Source of the DNA: CAVRXQ01 sp963838845
GTDB lineage: Bacteria > Actinomycetota > Acidimicrobiia > Acidimicrobiales > Bog-793
Length of the DNA: 64,000 nt
NCBI GenBank assembly: GCA_963838845.1
Contig: CAWISR010000003.1
Location: 1,116,001 to 1,180,000, forward strand
Direction of reading: 5' to 3'
Positions 1 through 7,617 of this stretch are shown here, piece after piece. How positions within the stretch are numbered: the stretch's first letter is position 1; every line of letters starts with the position of its first letter. The position numbers and the translations under genes are program-made. The notes beneath the pieces are model-generated. The model did not search any database. It was not told where the DNA came from and saw only the letters and a program-made list of their open reading frames with translations.

Positions 1-144
1 GCGGCGGCGGTCGGCCGGCTCGTCGCCGAGCGGGCAAAGCAGGCGGGGGTGTCCACCGTCGTCTTCGACCGCGGCGCGGCGCGCTTCCACGGTCGTGTCG
101 CGGCGCTCGCCGACGCGGCACGAGATGCGGGATTGGAGTTCTAG
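1..144 (+). CDS. rplR: 50S ribosomal protein L18, C-terminal part
   Basis: The window opens inside this gene; the last 47 codons are present and end in TAG. The visible residues, including the 'VFDRG' motif followed by 'FHGRVAALADAARDAGLEF', are the conserved C-terminus of L18, which binds 5S rRNA in the large subunit central protuberance. The stop codon is followed with no spacing by the rpsE start, the usual order in the spc-type ribosomal operon. The N-terminal part lies outside the window, so its start and length cannot be judged. Confidence 0.93.
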   Translation, partial: AAAVGRLVAERAKQAGVSTVVFDRGAARFHGRVAALADAARDAGLEF

Positions 145-693
145 ATGCCAGAGTCCCAGTACGAGGAGCGGACGATCCGGGTGAACCGGGTGGCGAAGGT
201 CGTCCAGGGCGGGCGCCGCTTCTCGTTCACGGCGTTGATGGTCGTCGGTGACGGCCAGGGCAGGGTCGGTCTCGGCTACGGCAAGGCGAAAGAGGCGGGC
301 CTCGCCGTGCAAAAGGGCATCGAGGAGGCGAAGAAGAACTTCTTCGACGTGCCGCTCGCCGGCTCGACGATCACCCACCCGGTGATCGGCGAGGCGGGCG
401 CGGGGCGAATCCTCCTCAAGCCTGCCGCACCGGGCACCGGCGTCATCGCCGGCGGCGCGGCGCGGGCGATATTCGAGATGGCGGGGATCCGCGACATTGT
501 CGCGAAGTCGCTCGGGACCTCGAACGCGATCAACGTCGCCCACGCGACGGTCGCCGGACTGAAGTCGCTGCGCCGACCCGACGAGGTCGCGCGCCTGCGC
601 GGCAAGGCGCCGGACGAGGTCACGCCCATGGGGGTGCTGCGCGCCTACGAGGAGCGGCGGCGTGGACAGGTCGCCGCGGGCGGGGAGCGCTGA
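145..693 (+). CDS. rpsE: 30S ribosomal protein S5
   Basis: This is a 182-residue S5, a small-subunit protein that acts in decoding accuracy and assembly. The N-terminal dsRNA-binding-like fold is seen as 'VVGDGQGRVGLGYGKAKE' and the C-terminal half as 'GTGVIAGGAARAIFEMAGI', both signatures of the family. The ATG follows directly after the rplR stop, so translation is probably coupled. The short tail after 'DEVTPMGVLRAYEERR' is charged and of no clear function. It is part of the rplR-rpsE-rpmD-rplO-secY run. Confidence 0.98.
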   Translation: MPESQYEERTIRVNRVAKVVQGGRRFSFTALMVVGDGQGRVGLGYGKAKEAGLAVQKGIEEAKKNFFDVPLAGSTITHPVIGEAGAGRILLKPAAPGTGVIAGGAARAIFEMAGIRDIVAKSLGTSNAINVAHATVAGLKSLRRPDEVARLRGKAPDEVTPMGVLRAYEERRRGQVAAGGER

Positions 694-695
694 GC

Positions 696-944
696 ATGAC
701 GACGCCCGATCCGAAAGACGGCGGTCTCATCGTCACACAGGTGCGCTCCGCGATCGGCGCGATGCCGAAGCACCGTGCCACCCTGCGTGCGCTCGGTTTG
801 AGGCGGATCGGCACGACACGCACCGTGCCCGACCGGCCCGAGATCCGTGGCATGCTGACGGCCGTTTCGCACCTCGTCGAGGTGCGTCATCTCGACGCCG
901 AAGCACCAAAGCGCCCGCGCCGAAAAAGCGAGGAGGCGAAGTGA
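696..944 (+). CDS. rpmD: 50S ribosomal protein L30, extended
   Basis: L30 is recognised by 'VTQVRSAIGAMPKHRATLRALGL' type sequence, the core of this small large-subunit protein. Bacterial L30 is usually about 60 residues; this one has 82, with about ten extra residues before the core and a basic tail rich in Lys and Arg after it ('KRPRRKSEEAK'). It starts with ATG two bases after the rpsE stop and ends in a GTGA overlap with rplO. The extension is an observation; whether it touches rRNA is unknown. Confidence 0.95.
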   Translation: MTTPDPKDGGLIVTQVRSAIGAMPKHRATLRALGLRRIGTTRTVPDRPEIRGMLTAVSHLVEVRHLDAEAPKRPRRKSEEAK

Positions 945-1429
945 AACTCCACGAGCTCGCCCCGCCTGAGGGCGCGCGCCGCCCCCGTCGTCGCGTCGCG
1001 CGCGGCACCGGCGGCAAGGGCGGCAAGACCGCCGGACGGGGCACGAAGGGCCAGCTCTCGCGCGGCCACGTGAACGCCGGATTCGAGGGCGGACAGCTGC
1101 CCCTCACCCAGCGCATCCCGAAGCTGCGCGGCTTCCAGAACCCTTTCCGCATCGCCTACCAGGTCGTGAACCTCGACGACCTGGAGACGCTCGGTGAGGA
1201 CGCGGTCGACCCCGAAAAGCTCCGCAAGGCGGGCCTGTTGCACGAAAAGAGCCTCGTGAAGATTCTCGGCCGCGGCGAGCTCAGCCGGGCGGTCGCCGTC
1301 GAGGCGCACGCCTTTTCGAAGTCCGCGACCGAGGCGATCATCGCGGCAGGGGGCACGGCGACGGTCGTCCCCCGACCGAGGGGGGACCGCAGACCGCCGG
1401 CGCGAGGCAACGCGCTGGCGAACCGGTAA
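941..1429 (+). CDS. rplO: 50S ribosomal protein L15
   Basis: This is a 162-residue L15, an early assembly protein of the 50S subunit. The N-terminal glycine- and arginine-rich region ('RGTGGKGGKTAGRGTKGQ') and the 'GFEGGQLPL' motif are diagnostic. The GTG start is chosen because it overlaps the rpmD stop as GTGA and has an AGGAGG at 931-936. The open frame runs further upstream, but that extension overlaps rpmD in another frame and is not expected to be translated. Confidence 0.97.
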   Translation: MKLHELAPPEGARRPRRRVARGTGGKGGKTAGRGTKGQLSRGHVNAGFEGGQLPLTQRIPKLRGFQNPFRIAYQVVNLDDLETLGEDAVDPEKLRKAGLLHEKSLVKILGRGELSRAVAVEAHAFSKSATEAIIAAGGTATVVPRPRGDRRPPARGNALANR

Positions 1430-1513
1430 GGATCATCCCGTGACCGTCCGCCTGCGCGCCGATGTCGGCGCGACCTGGCCGGTGCGGCCCCATCGGATGC
1501 GAGAGGGACGCGC

Positions 1514-2809
1514 GTGCTCGGAAGCCTGAAGAACATCGTCCGCGTGGCGGACCTGCGCAACAAGGTCCTCTTCACGCTGCTCGTCATCGCCATTTACCAA
1601 TTCGGCGCGAACATCCCCGTTCCCGGGGTGAGCTTCAAGGCGATCCACTCGATCTCGAACGCAGCGAAGGGCCAGGGGCTGCTCGGCTTCTTGAACCTGT
1701 TCTCGGGCGGTGCCTTGGCCCGCGCCGCCGTGCTGGGGCTCGGGATCATGCCCTACATCACGTCGTCGATCATCATCCAGCTGCTCACGACCGTGATCCC
1801 GAAGTTCGCCGAATGGCGAGACCAGGGAGCGGTCGGACAGCGCAAGCTCACCCAGGCGACGCGCTATCTCACCGTCGGTCTCGCACTGATGCAGTCCTCG
1901 GGGCTCGTCTTCTTGCTCCACTCGGGGGAGCTCTTGTCCGGGAGCGCGTCGGGCTCGGTCGACTTGATCCCTGATTTCTCCGCCCTGCACGTGCTGTTCA
2001 TCATCTTGACGTTCACCGCCGGCACGGCGTTCGTGATGTGGCTCGGCGAGCTCATCACTCAACGCGGCATCGGCCAGGGGATGTCGATCATCATCTTCGC
2101 GAACGTCGTCGCGACCTTGCCCTTGGACGTCGACTTGATCAAGGCGGACAAGTCGTGGGGGGGGCTCGCGATCATCGGCCTCGTCTGCGTCGCCTTGTTG
2201 GTGGCGATCGTCTTCGTCGAGCTCGGTCAGCGCCGCATCCCGGTCACCTTCGCACGCCGGGTGCAGGGGCGCCGCATGTACGGCGGCCAGAGCACCTACA
2301 TCCCCTTGAAGGTGAACCAGGCGGGCGTGATCCCGATCATCTTCGCGAGCTCGCTCTTGTACATCCCGGTGTTGATCTCGACCGTGCTGCCCTGGCAGGG
2401 GGTGCGCACTTGGATCAACGCCAACCTCGTCAACCCGACCGGTGGCGTCTACCTCGTCTTGTACGGGCTCTTCATCATCGCCTTCACGTTCTTCTACGTG
2501 CAGGTGAGCTTCGACCCGATCCAACAGGCCGACCAGATCCGCAAGCAGGGCGGCTACATCCCCGGCATCCGTCCCGGTCCGCCGACCGAGACGTACCTGT
2601 CGAAGATCCTGAACCGCATCACGCTTCCGGGGTCACTGTTCCTCGCCTTCGTCGCGCTCGTGCCGTCGGCGATCCTCGCGGCCTGGCACATCACGGGGAT
2701 CCCGTTCTTCGGGACGACGCTGCTCATCAGCGTCGGCGTGGCGCTGCAGACGAACCAGCAGATCAACTCCCAGCTCACGATGCGTAACTACGAGGGCTAC
2801 CTCGCGTAG
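1514..2809 (+). CDS. secY: Preprotein translocase channel subunit SecY
   Basis: SecY forms the protein-conducting channel of the Sec translocon in the plasma membrane. The 431-residue product has ten predicted membrane segments, the 'GIMPYITSSIIIQLL' motif of TM2, and conserved cytoplasmic loops such as 'RRIPVTFARRVQGRRMYGGQ' and 'YIPLKVNQAGVIPIIFASS'. It starts with GTG 84 bases after rplO; that gap has no clear promoter. Its TAG overlaps the adk GTG start by one base. Length and motif order are typical. Confidence 0.98.
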   Translation: MLGSLKNIVRVADLRNKVLFTLLVIAIYQFGANIPVPGVSFKAIHSISNAAKGQGLLGFLNLFSGGALARAAVLGLGIMPYITSSIIIQLLTTVIPKFAEWRDQGAVGQRKLTQATRYLTVGLALMQSSGLVFLLHSGELLSGSASGSVDLIPDFSALHVLFIILTFTAGTAFVMWLGELITQRGIGQGMSIIIFANVVATLPLDVDLIKADKSWGGLAIIGLVCVALLVAIVFVELGQRRIPVTFARRVQGRRMYGGQSTYIPLKVNQAGVIPIIFASSLLYIPVLISTVLPWQGVRTWINANLVNPTGGVYLVLYGLFIIAFTFFYVQVSFDPIQQADQIRKQGGYIPGIRPGPPTETYLSKILNRITLPGSLFLAFVALVPSAILAAWHITGIPFFGTTLLISVGVALQTNQQINSQLTMRNYEGYLA

Positions 2810-3489
2810 TGATCCCCGGCGCGCGTCTGATCGTCCTCGGCAAGCAGGGCGCTGGCAAAGGAACCCAATGCGAGGCGATCTCGCACCACTACGCCATTCC
2901 GCACATCTCGACCGGCGACATGCTGCGCGCCGCGGTGAAGACCGCCTCGCCGCTCGGGCGCCAGGTGGAGGCGGCGATGGAGCAGGGCGAGCTCATCTCG
3001 GACGACATCGTCTTGGAGATGGTCGCCCAGCGGCTCAAAGAGGACGACACGCAAAGTCGCGGCTTCGTCTTCGACGGCTTCCCGCGCACGGTGAATCAGG
3101 CCGATCGCCTCGACAAGATCCTCGCGCCGTTGGAGCTCGACTTGGTCATCAATCTCGTCGTGCCGACGAGCCTCGTGCTGAAACGACTCGCCGGGAGGCG
3201 CGCCTGCCAGGTGTGCGGTACGAACTACTCGATCACGTCGCCGCCGAGGACCGACTGGATCTGTGACGTCTGCGCCGGCGAGGTCGTCCAACGCGAAGAC
3301 GACACAGAAGAGGCCATCCGACGGAGGCTCGATCTCTACGAAAAGGAGACCGCACCGCTGATCGCGCGTTACCGCAAGCTCGGTAAGCTCGTTTCGGTCC
3401 AAGGGACCGGAACCCCCGACGACGTCACCAGCCGGTTGATCTCGCTCATCGACGCCCGCGTCGGCGAGAACCTGGAGGCACGGCCGTGA
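2809..3489 (+). CDS. adk: Adenylate kinase, zinc-LID type
   Basis: This enzyme interconverts ATP plus AMP with two ADP in the cytoplasm. The P-loop 'GKQGAGKGTQ' spans residues 11-20, and 'STGDMLR' and 'GFVFDGFPRTVNQA' are conserved nucleotide-binding segments. The LID domain is long and carries four cysteines (C133, C136, C152, C155) in a CxxC...CxxC arrangement that should bind zinc. Total length is 226 residues, against about 181 in the short-LID mycobacterial enzyme. It starts with GTG overlapping the secY stop and overlaps map by 4 bp. Confidence 0.97.
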   Translation: MIPGARLIVLGKQGAGKGTQCEAISHHYAIPHISTGDMLRAAVKTASPLGRQVEAAMEQGELISDDIVLEMVAQRLKEDDTQSRGFVFDGFPRTVNQADRLDKILAPLELDLVINLVVPTSLVLKRLAGRRACQVCGTNYSITSPPRTDWICDVCAGEVVQREDDTEEAIRRRLDLYEKETAPLIARYRKLGKLVSVQGTGTPDDVTSRLISLIDARVGENLEARP

Positions 3490-4226
3490 TCCGCACGAAA
3501 GATGAAATCGCGAAGATGCGACGCGCCGGCAAGGTCGTCGCCGAGATCCACGAAAAGACGCGTGCCGCGATCGCGCCCGGGGTGACGACGCTCGATCTCG
3601 ACCGCGTCGCGCGCGAGGTGCTCGACGCGCGCGGCGCGCGCTCGAACTTCTTGAACTACCACGGCTTCCAGGCGGTGATCTGCACGTCGCCGAACAACAT
3701 GATCGTGCACGGCATCCCCGGTTCGTACGTGCTGAAGGACGGCGACATCATCTCGGTCGACTGCGGGGCGATCGTCGAGGGCTACCACGGTGACGCGGCC
3801 TACACGGCGCCGGTCGGCGAGATCTCCGAGCTCGCCTGCCGGCTCATCGAGGTCACCGGGCGCTCGCTGTGGGCGGGCATCGACGAGATGCACGAGGGAA
3901 AGCGGCTCCACGACGTCGGCGCGGCGGTGCAGCGTGTCGCGGAGAACGCCGGCTTCTCGGTGGTCCGCAAGTACGTCGGGCACGGCATCGGCACGTCGAT
4001 GCACGAGGAGCCGCAGGTGCCGAACTACTGGCCGGGGAACCCCGGCCCGAGGCTCAAGGTCGGCAACGTGTTCGCCATCGAGCCGATGGTGAACGTCGGC
4101 GGACCGGAGACGATCGAACTCGAAGACGGCTGGTCGGTGATCACCGCCGACGGCAGCCTGTCGGCGCACTTCGAACACACGATCGCGATCACAGAGGACG
4201 GCCCCGAGGTACTGACGCTGCCGTAG
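3486..4226 (+). CDS. map: Methionine aminopeptidase, type I
   Basis: This enzyme removes the initiator methionine from nascent proteins. All five metal ligands are visible: Asp in 'SVDCGAIVEGYHGDAA' (two of them), His in 'YVGHGIGTSMHEEP', Glu in 'IEPMVN' and Glu in 'ITEDGPE'. At 246 residues, with no N-terminal extension, it is a type I enzyme. It starts with GTG overlapping the adk stop (GTGA). In many bacteria infA follows directly; here two opposite-strand genes intervene. Confidence 0.98.
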   Translation: MIRTKDEIAKMRRAGKVVAEIHEKTRAAIAPGVTTLDLDRVAREVLDARGARSNFLNYHGFQAVICTSPNNMIVHGIPGSYVLKDGDIISVDCGAIVEGYHGDAAYTAPVGEISELACRLIEVTGRSLWAGIDEMHEGKRLHDVGAAVQRVAENAGFSVVRKYVGHGIGTSMHEEPQVPNYWPGNPGPRLKVGNVFAIEPMVNVGGPETIELEDGWSVITADGSLSAHFEHTIAITEDGPEVLTLP

Positions 4227-4252
4227 GCAGGCGGCGGCGGCCCTCGCCGCGG

Positions 4253-4600
4253 TCAGTCGAGCTTGAAATCTCCGGCTGGCGGCGCGTCACCGCCCGGGGA
4301 ATCGGTGCTCTCCGACGCCGAGGTCGGCTCGGTGCTGTCCGACGCCGAGGCCGGCTCGTCGGGGTGCTCTTGTTCCCACTTCGCGATCTCGCCGTAGAGG
4401 CGGTTGATCTCGGCGGTGTTCGCCTGGTCGCCGCGCCCGGCGTGCTCGGTGTAGGAGGCGGCGCCGAGGTCGCGGTACAAGGCGTCGAGCTGGCGACGCG
4501 CCTGCACCTCTTCGATCTTCGCCTGCCCGGCGCGGCCTGCCTCCTGGGCCTTCTGGGCGACCTGGGCCGCCTGCTGCTTCATCTTGTCCAACAGCGCCAT
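4253..4600 (-). CDS. Small coiled-coil protein of unknown function
   Basis: This 115-residue protein is not recognised by name. The first ~45 residues ('MALLDKMKQQAAQVAQKAQE') are rich in Ala, Gln and Lys with heptad-like spacing, suggesting a coiled coil or amphipathic helix. A middle segment contains 'AEINRLYGEIAKWEQEHPDE', and the tail is acidic and Ser/Thr-rich with an imperfect repeat (SASDSTEPT / SASESTDSP). A GGAGG precedes the ATG. It lies 21 bases behind the AIM24-like gene on the same strand, so the two are probably cotranscribed. Similar short proteins occur in Actinobacteria without an assigned role. Confidence 0.75.
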   Translation of the reverse strand: MALLDKMKQQAAQVAQKAQEAGRAGQAKIEEVQARRQLDALYRDLGAASYTEHAGRGDQANTAEINRLYGEIAKWEQEHPDEPASASDSTEPTSASESTDSPGGDAPPAGDFKLD

Positions 4601-4621
4601 CGCGCCTCCTTGTTCGTCCGA

Positions 4622-5413
4622 TCAGCGACCGAGGACGGCGCCGGCAAGCCCGGCGCGCGATCGGTCGTCGTTTTTTTCTTCCTGCTCGTACTGGCGGTGG
4701 ATCGTCGACTGCAAGAGCACCGTGCCGTCGCCCTCCAACGAGATGAGGTTGATGCCGCCGCCACCGAACAACGCCGCCATCGCCAGCTGGCCCCCCACCG
4801 GCGCGATGCGTTCGGTCGTGAAGGAGAGGTTGTCCGAGAAAGCCACGAGCGCACCCGTGTGGACCTGGAGCTTGCCCCCGTACGAGGCGGGGTTGAGCTC
4901 GACGATCGTGCCGCCGCCGCCGACAACGAGCGTCCCGTTGCCCTGGAAGTGCTCCAAGATGAAGCCCTCGCGCGAGCGCACGCCGAGGACGAGACCGGTG
5001 AAGTCGATGTCGAAACTGACCGTCGCTTCGGCACAGACAAACGCCCGGCTCTCCGCGTACCAGCCGGCGGCGCCGTCGAGCTCGATGACGCGGATCTGGC
5101 CGGGCTGCTCGCCGGAGAAGCCGACGAGGCCGGAGCCGCCGGAGGGCCGGAACCACTGGAAGGCGAGGCTCTGGCCGGAAAGCGCCCGTTTGCCGACTTC
5201 GACGGCGGTGGCGAGCGCCCCGGCGAGCAGCCCGGCGCCCTTTGCCTTCGCCTGGTCGCGGGCGCCGCCCGGCGTCGAAAGCCGCGTCTCGATGGCGACG
5301 TTCGTCGTCTTCCAGCGAAACTTCGTCGCGTCCGAGAACACCGTCTGGTCGGGCTCGAGCTGACACGTGACGAACTGGGCGTACTCGCCGCTCAGCTTCT
5401 GGGTGACGGTCAT
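4622..5413 (-). CDS. AIM24 family protein
   Basis: The 263-residue product has the beta-rich, glycine-rich pattern of AIM24-family (DUF124-like) proteins: 'GLVLGVRSREGFILEHFQG', 'LVVGGGGTIVELNPASYGGK' and 'SLEGDGTVLLQS'. Bacterial members have no settled function; the yeast mitochondrial namesake acts in inner-membrane organisation. The ATG at 5413 is preferred because GAAAGGTGG lies 8-9 bases upstream on the minus strand; the open frame continues further but without homology. Near the 3' end there is a run of seven A residues on the coding strand (complement of 4671-4677). It is transcribed away from infA. Confidence 0.85.
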   Translation of the reverse strand: MTVTQKLSGEYAQFVTCQLEPDQTVFSDATKFRWKTTNVAIETRLSTPGGARDQAKAKGAGLLAGALATAVEVGKRALSGQSLAFQWFRPSGGSGLVGFSGEQPGQIRVIELDGAAGWYAESRAFVCAEATVSFDIDFTGLVLGVRSREGFILEHFQGNGTLVVGGGGTIVELNPASYGGKLQVHTGALVAFSDNLSFTTERIAPVGGQLAMAALFGGGGINLISLEGDGTVLLQSTIHRQYEQEEKNDDRSRAGLAGAVLGR

Positions 5414-5765
5414 CGTCACGACCACCTTTCCTGCGGCCGATGCGCCCGCCCGCCGCCCGCGCGCAAACCGTACGCGAGGATGCGTCACACCGCTAGCGAC
5501 TTTCGGTTGCTCTCGCCGGCGACGCGGCCGCCGGCCGACCGTCGCGAGCAGCGGAAAGTTGCGCCGCCCGTCGTCGCCAGACCGGTAAACCGCTACACTT
5601 TGTTTGCTTCGGGCCGTCTGGCTCGCGGTTCGACCGCGGGCAGGGGCGGGCCTCGTGTGGCCCCACGGCCGCAATCCGCTGGCGGCGAGGGGACGCCCTT
5701 TCGGTCGCTGCGGCGCTGGTCGCGGCCCGCGCCCGAAGAGCAGCAGTCTCATCGAGGAGGGGAAC
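5414..5765 (+). other. Intergenic region with leader of the infA operon
   Basis: These 352 bases separate the divergent AIM24-like gene and infA. On the plus strand a TACACT at 5594-5599 could be a -10 element; no good -35 lies at the right distance. This would give an untranslated leader of about 160 bases. The open frame upstream of infA (from 5604) is Arg/Pro-rich, resembles no protein and is taken as non-coding. No other feature is visible. The promoter call is weak. Confidence 0.35.
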
Positions 5766-5768
5766 CTG
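5755..5768 (+). promoter_or_regulatory. Strong Shine-Dalgarno and CTG initiation site of infA
   Basis: AGGAGG at 5755-5760 lies five bases before CTG at 5766-5768. No ATG, GTG or TTG occurs in this frame near the position where IF-1 must begin; the next in-frame GTG would remove the conserved N-terminal residues before 'LEGTVVEPLP'. The optimal ribosome-binding site and the homology boundary both point to CTG as the start. Confidence 0.7.
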
Positions 5769-5990
5769 CCGAAACCGAAAGAGGACGCGATCGTGCTCGA
5801 GGGCACGGTCGTCGAGCCGCTCCCGAACGCGATGTTCCGCGTCGAGCTCGAGAACGGCCACAAGGTGCTCGCCCACAGCTCGGGGAAGATGCGCATGCAC
5901 CGCATCCGGATCCTCCCTGGCGACCGGGTGCAGGTCGAGATCACGCCCTACGACTTGTCCCGTGGACGCATCACCTACCGGTACAAGTGA
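5766..5990 (+). CDS. infA: Translation initiation factor IF-1
   Basis: IF-1 binds the ribosomal A site during initiation and supports IF-2 and IF-3. The 74-residue product carries the whole S1/OB fold, with 'GTVVEPLPNAMFRVELENG' and 'KMRMHRIRILPGDRV', and ends in the expected 'GRITYRYK'. The start appears to be CTG, aligning with the ATG of homologues (LPKPKEDA here against MAKKDGA in mycobacteria). IF-1 and IF-3 normally disfavour such codons, so self-regulation is possible, but a base error is also possible. It heads the infA-rpmJ-rpsM-rpsK-rpsD-rpoA-rplQ block. Confidence 0.92.
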   Translation: MPKPKEDAIVLEGTVVEPLPNAMFRVELENGHKVLAHSSGKMRMHRIRILPGDRVQVEITPYDLSRGRITYRYK

Positions 5991-6048
5991 GTTCCCAACC
6001 TCTGATGCGCCACTGGCCCAACCGATTCGAGAACCAAAGGACAACGCG

Positions 6049-6162
6049 GTGAAGGTTCGACCGAGCGTCAAACCGATGTGCGAGAAGTGCAAGGTCATCC
6101 GCCGGCACGGCCGGATCATGGTGATCTGTGAGAACCCGCGCCACAAGCAGCGGCAGGGTTAG
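6049..6162 (+). CDS. rpmJ: 50S ribosomal protein L36
   Basis: This is a complete 37-residue L36 starting with GTG ('VKVRPSVKPMCEKCKVIRRH'). The zinc-ribbon ligands C11, C14, C27 and H32 are all present, so it is the zinc-binding form. An AAAGGA lies upstream at a suitable distance. It sits between infA and rpsM, its usual place, and is three bases from the rpsM start. The open frame upstream of the GTG has no homology to L36. Confidence 0.96.
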   Translation: MKVRPSVKPMCEKCKVIRRHGRIMVICENPRHKQRQG

Positions 6163-6165
6163 GAA

Positions 6166-6546
6166 ATGGCCCGAATCTCCGGCGTCGACATCCCCCGCGA
6201 GAAGCGGCTCGAGATCGCGCTCACCTACATCTACGGAATCGGCCGCACCAAAGCGAAGCAGATTTGTGCCGCGACCGACTTGAGCGTCGACACGCGCGTC
6301 CGTGACCTCACCGACGACGAGGTGACGAAGATCCGCACCTACGTCGACGCGAACGTGAAGGTCGAAGGTGACCTGCGTCGCGACGTCGCGCAGGACATCA
6401 AGCGGAAGATGGAGATCGGCTCGTACCAAGGAATCCGTCACCGCCGCGGCCTCCCGGTCCACGGCCAGCGCACGCACACGAATGCCCGCACCCGGAAGGG
6501 CCCGAAGAAGACCGTCGCCGGCAAGAAAAAGATCAGGAAGCACTGA
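6166..6546 (+). CDS. rpsM: 30S ribosomal protein S13
   Basis: S13 lies in the head of the small subunit and contacts the 50S subunit and P-site tRNA. The 126-residue product starts 'MARISGVDIPREKRLEIALT' and has the 'YGIGRTKAKQIC' helix-hairpin-helix and the 'RGLPVHGQRTHTNARTRKG' tail, all conserved. The ATG stands three bases after rpmJ, and its stop overlaps the rpsK ATG (TGATG), so translation is probably coupled. Confidence 0.98.
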   Translation: MARISGVDIPREKRLEIALTYIYGIGRTKAKQICAATDLSVDTRVRDLTDDEVTKIRTYVDANVKVEGDLRRDVAQDIKRKMEIGSYQGIRHRRGLPVHGQRTHTNARTRKGPKKTVAGKKKIRKH

Positions 6547-6947
6547 TGCCGCCTCAGAAGAAGCCCGGCGGCCGCCGGCCCCGCAAACGAGAGAAGAAGA
6601 ACGTCACCCACGGCGTCGCTCACATCAAGAGCTCGTTCAACAACACGATCGTGGCCATCTCCGATCTGGAGGGCAACGTCATCGCCTGGGCGTCGGCGGG
6701 CAACGTCGGCTTCAAGGGCTCGCGCAAGTCGACACCCTTCGCCGCGCAGTTGGCCGCCGAGCAGTGCGCGCGACGCGCGATGGAGCACGGTGTGCGCCGC
6801 GTCGACGTGTTGGTGCGCGGACCGGGCTCGGGCAGGGAGACGGCGATCCGCTCGATCGCCGCGACCGGCATCGAGGTGACCGGAATCAAAGACGTCACGC
6901 CCATTCCCCACAACGGCGTCCGCCCGAAAAAGCGGCGTCGCGTCTAG
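6546..6947 (+). CDS. rpsK: 30S ribosomal protein S11
   Basis: S11 is part of the platform of the small subunit near the mRNA exit. The 133-residue product has the conserved 'HIKSSFNNTIVAISD', 'GFKGSRKSTPFAAQLAAE' and 'VRGPGSGRETAIR' segments and ends in 'PIPHNGVRPKKRRRV'. The ATG overlaps the rpsM stop. The basic N-terminus (KKPGGRRPRKREKKN) is typical of actinobacterial S11. Confidence 0.98.
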   Translation: MPPQKKPGGRRPRKREKKNVTHGVAHIKSSFNNTIVAISDLEGNVIAWASAGNVGFKGSRKSTPFAAQLAAEQCARRAMEHGVRRVDVLVRGPGSGRETAIRSIAATGIEVTGIKDVTPIPHNGVRPKKRRRV

Positions 6948-6960
6948 GAGGTCGATCGAA

Positions 6961-7587
6961 TTGGCCCGCTACCTCGGGCCGGTGTGCCGTCTGTGCCGCC
7001 GAGAGAAAGTGAAGCTGTTCTTGAAAGGGCCGAAGTGCGAAAGCCCACAGTGCCCGATCGAACGCCGCCCGTACCCGCCGGGCGAGCACGGCCGCGACCG
7101 CATGCGGCAGGGCTCGGAGTACCTGGCGCAGCTGCGCGAAAAGCAGAAGGCCCGCCGCATCTACGGCGTCTTAGAGCGCCAGTTCCGCAACCTCTACGAG
7201 GAGGCGAACCGTCAGTCCGGCATCACCGGCGAGATCCTGCTGCGGATGTTGGAGACCCGCCTTGACAACGTCGTGTTCCGCGCCCGCTGGGCGGCGAGTC
7301 GCGCCCAAGCGCGCCAGTTCGTCTCGCACGGCCTTGTCACCGTGAACGGCCAGCGGGTCACGATCCCGAGCTTTCGTGTGCGCGTCGGCGACGTCGTAGC
7401 GCTCGCGAACCGCGCGCAGGACGATGTCACCGTGCGCCAGAACCTCGACCTGATCGACCGCCCCGTTCCCGGCTGGATCGAAGCCGATGAATCGGGACGT
7501 TCGCTCACCATCCGCGCGCTCCCCGAACGCGCGCAAATCGACACTCAGGTGCGCGAGCAGCTGATCGTCGAGCTGTACTCGAAGTAA
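6961..7587 (+). CDS. rpsD: 30S ribosomal protein S4, zinc-binding form
   Basis: S4 is a primary 16S rRNA-binding protein that nucleates the 5' domain of the small subunit. It begins at TTG with an AGGAGG ending nine bases upstream. The N-terminus has four cysteines (C9, C12, C26, C31) forming the zinc knuckle of the C+ type; the S4 RNA-binding domain follows ('RLDNVVFRARWAASRAQARQ', 'FVSHGLVTVNGQRV'). At 208 residues it has normal length. It lies between rpsK and rpoA as in other Actinobacteria. Confidence 0.98.
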   Translation: MARYLGPVCRLCRREKVKLFLKGPKCESPQCPIERRPYPPGEHGRDRMRQGSEYLAQLREKQKARRIYGVLERQFRNLYEEANRQSGITGEILLRMLETRLDNVVFRARWAASRAQARQFVSHGLVTVNGQRVTIPSFRVRVGDVVALANRAQDDVTVRQNLDLIDRPVPGWIEADESGRSLTIRALPERAQIDTQVREQLIVELYSK

Positions 7588-7617
7588 CGACCGCCCGAAT
7601 CACAGGAGTCCTACGTC

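Noticed and set aside
662..940. N-terminal extension of the L15 reading frame
   Set aside because: The frame is open but overlaps rpsE and rpmD in another frame, has Arg/His-rich shadow composition, and the GTG at 941 has a good ribosome-binding site and matches the start of L15.
4287..5366. Long minus-strand frame across the coiled-coil and AIM24-like genes
   Set aside because: Arg/Pro/Gly-rich shadow typical of an alternative frame in G+C-rich DNA; both real genes run in other frames.
5604..5765. Upstream extension of the infA frame giving a longer IF-1
   Set aside because: The added 54 residues are Arg/Pro/Gly-rich without homology, and the strong Shine-Dalgarno lies inside them just before the CTG.
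3869..6052. 727-codon plus-strand frame covering map, both minus-strand genes and infA
   Set aside because: Low-complexity Arg/Gly-rich translation antisense to or out of frame with real genes; no domain visible.
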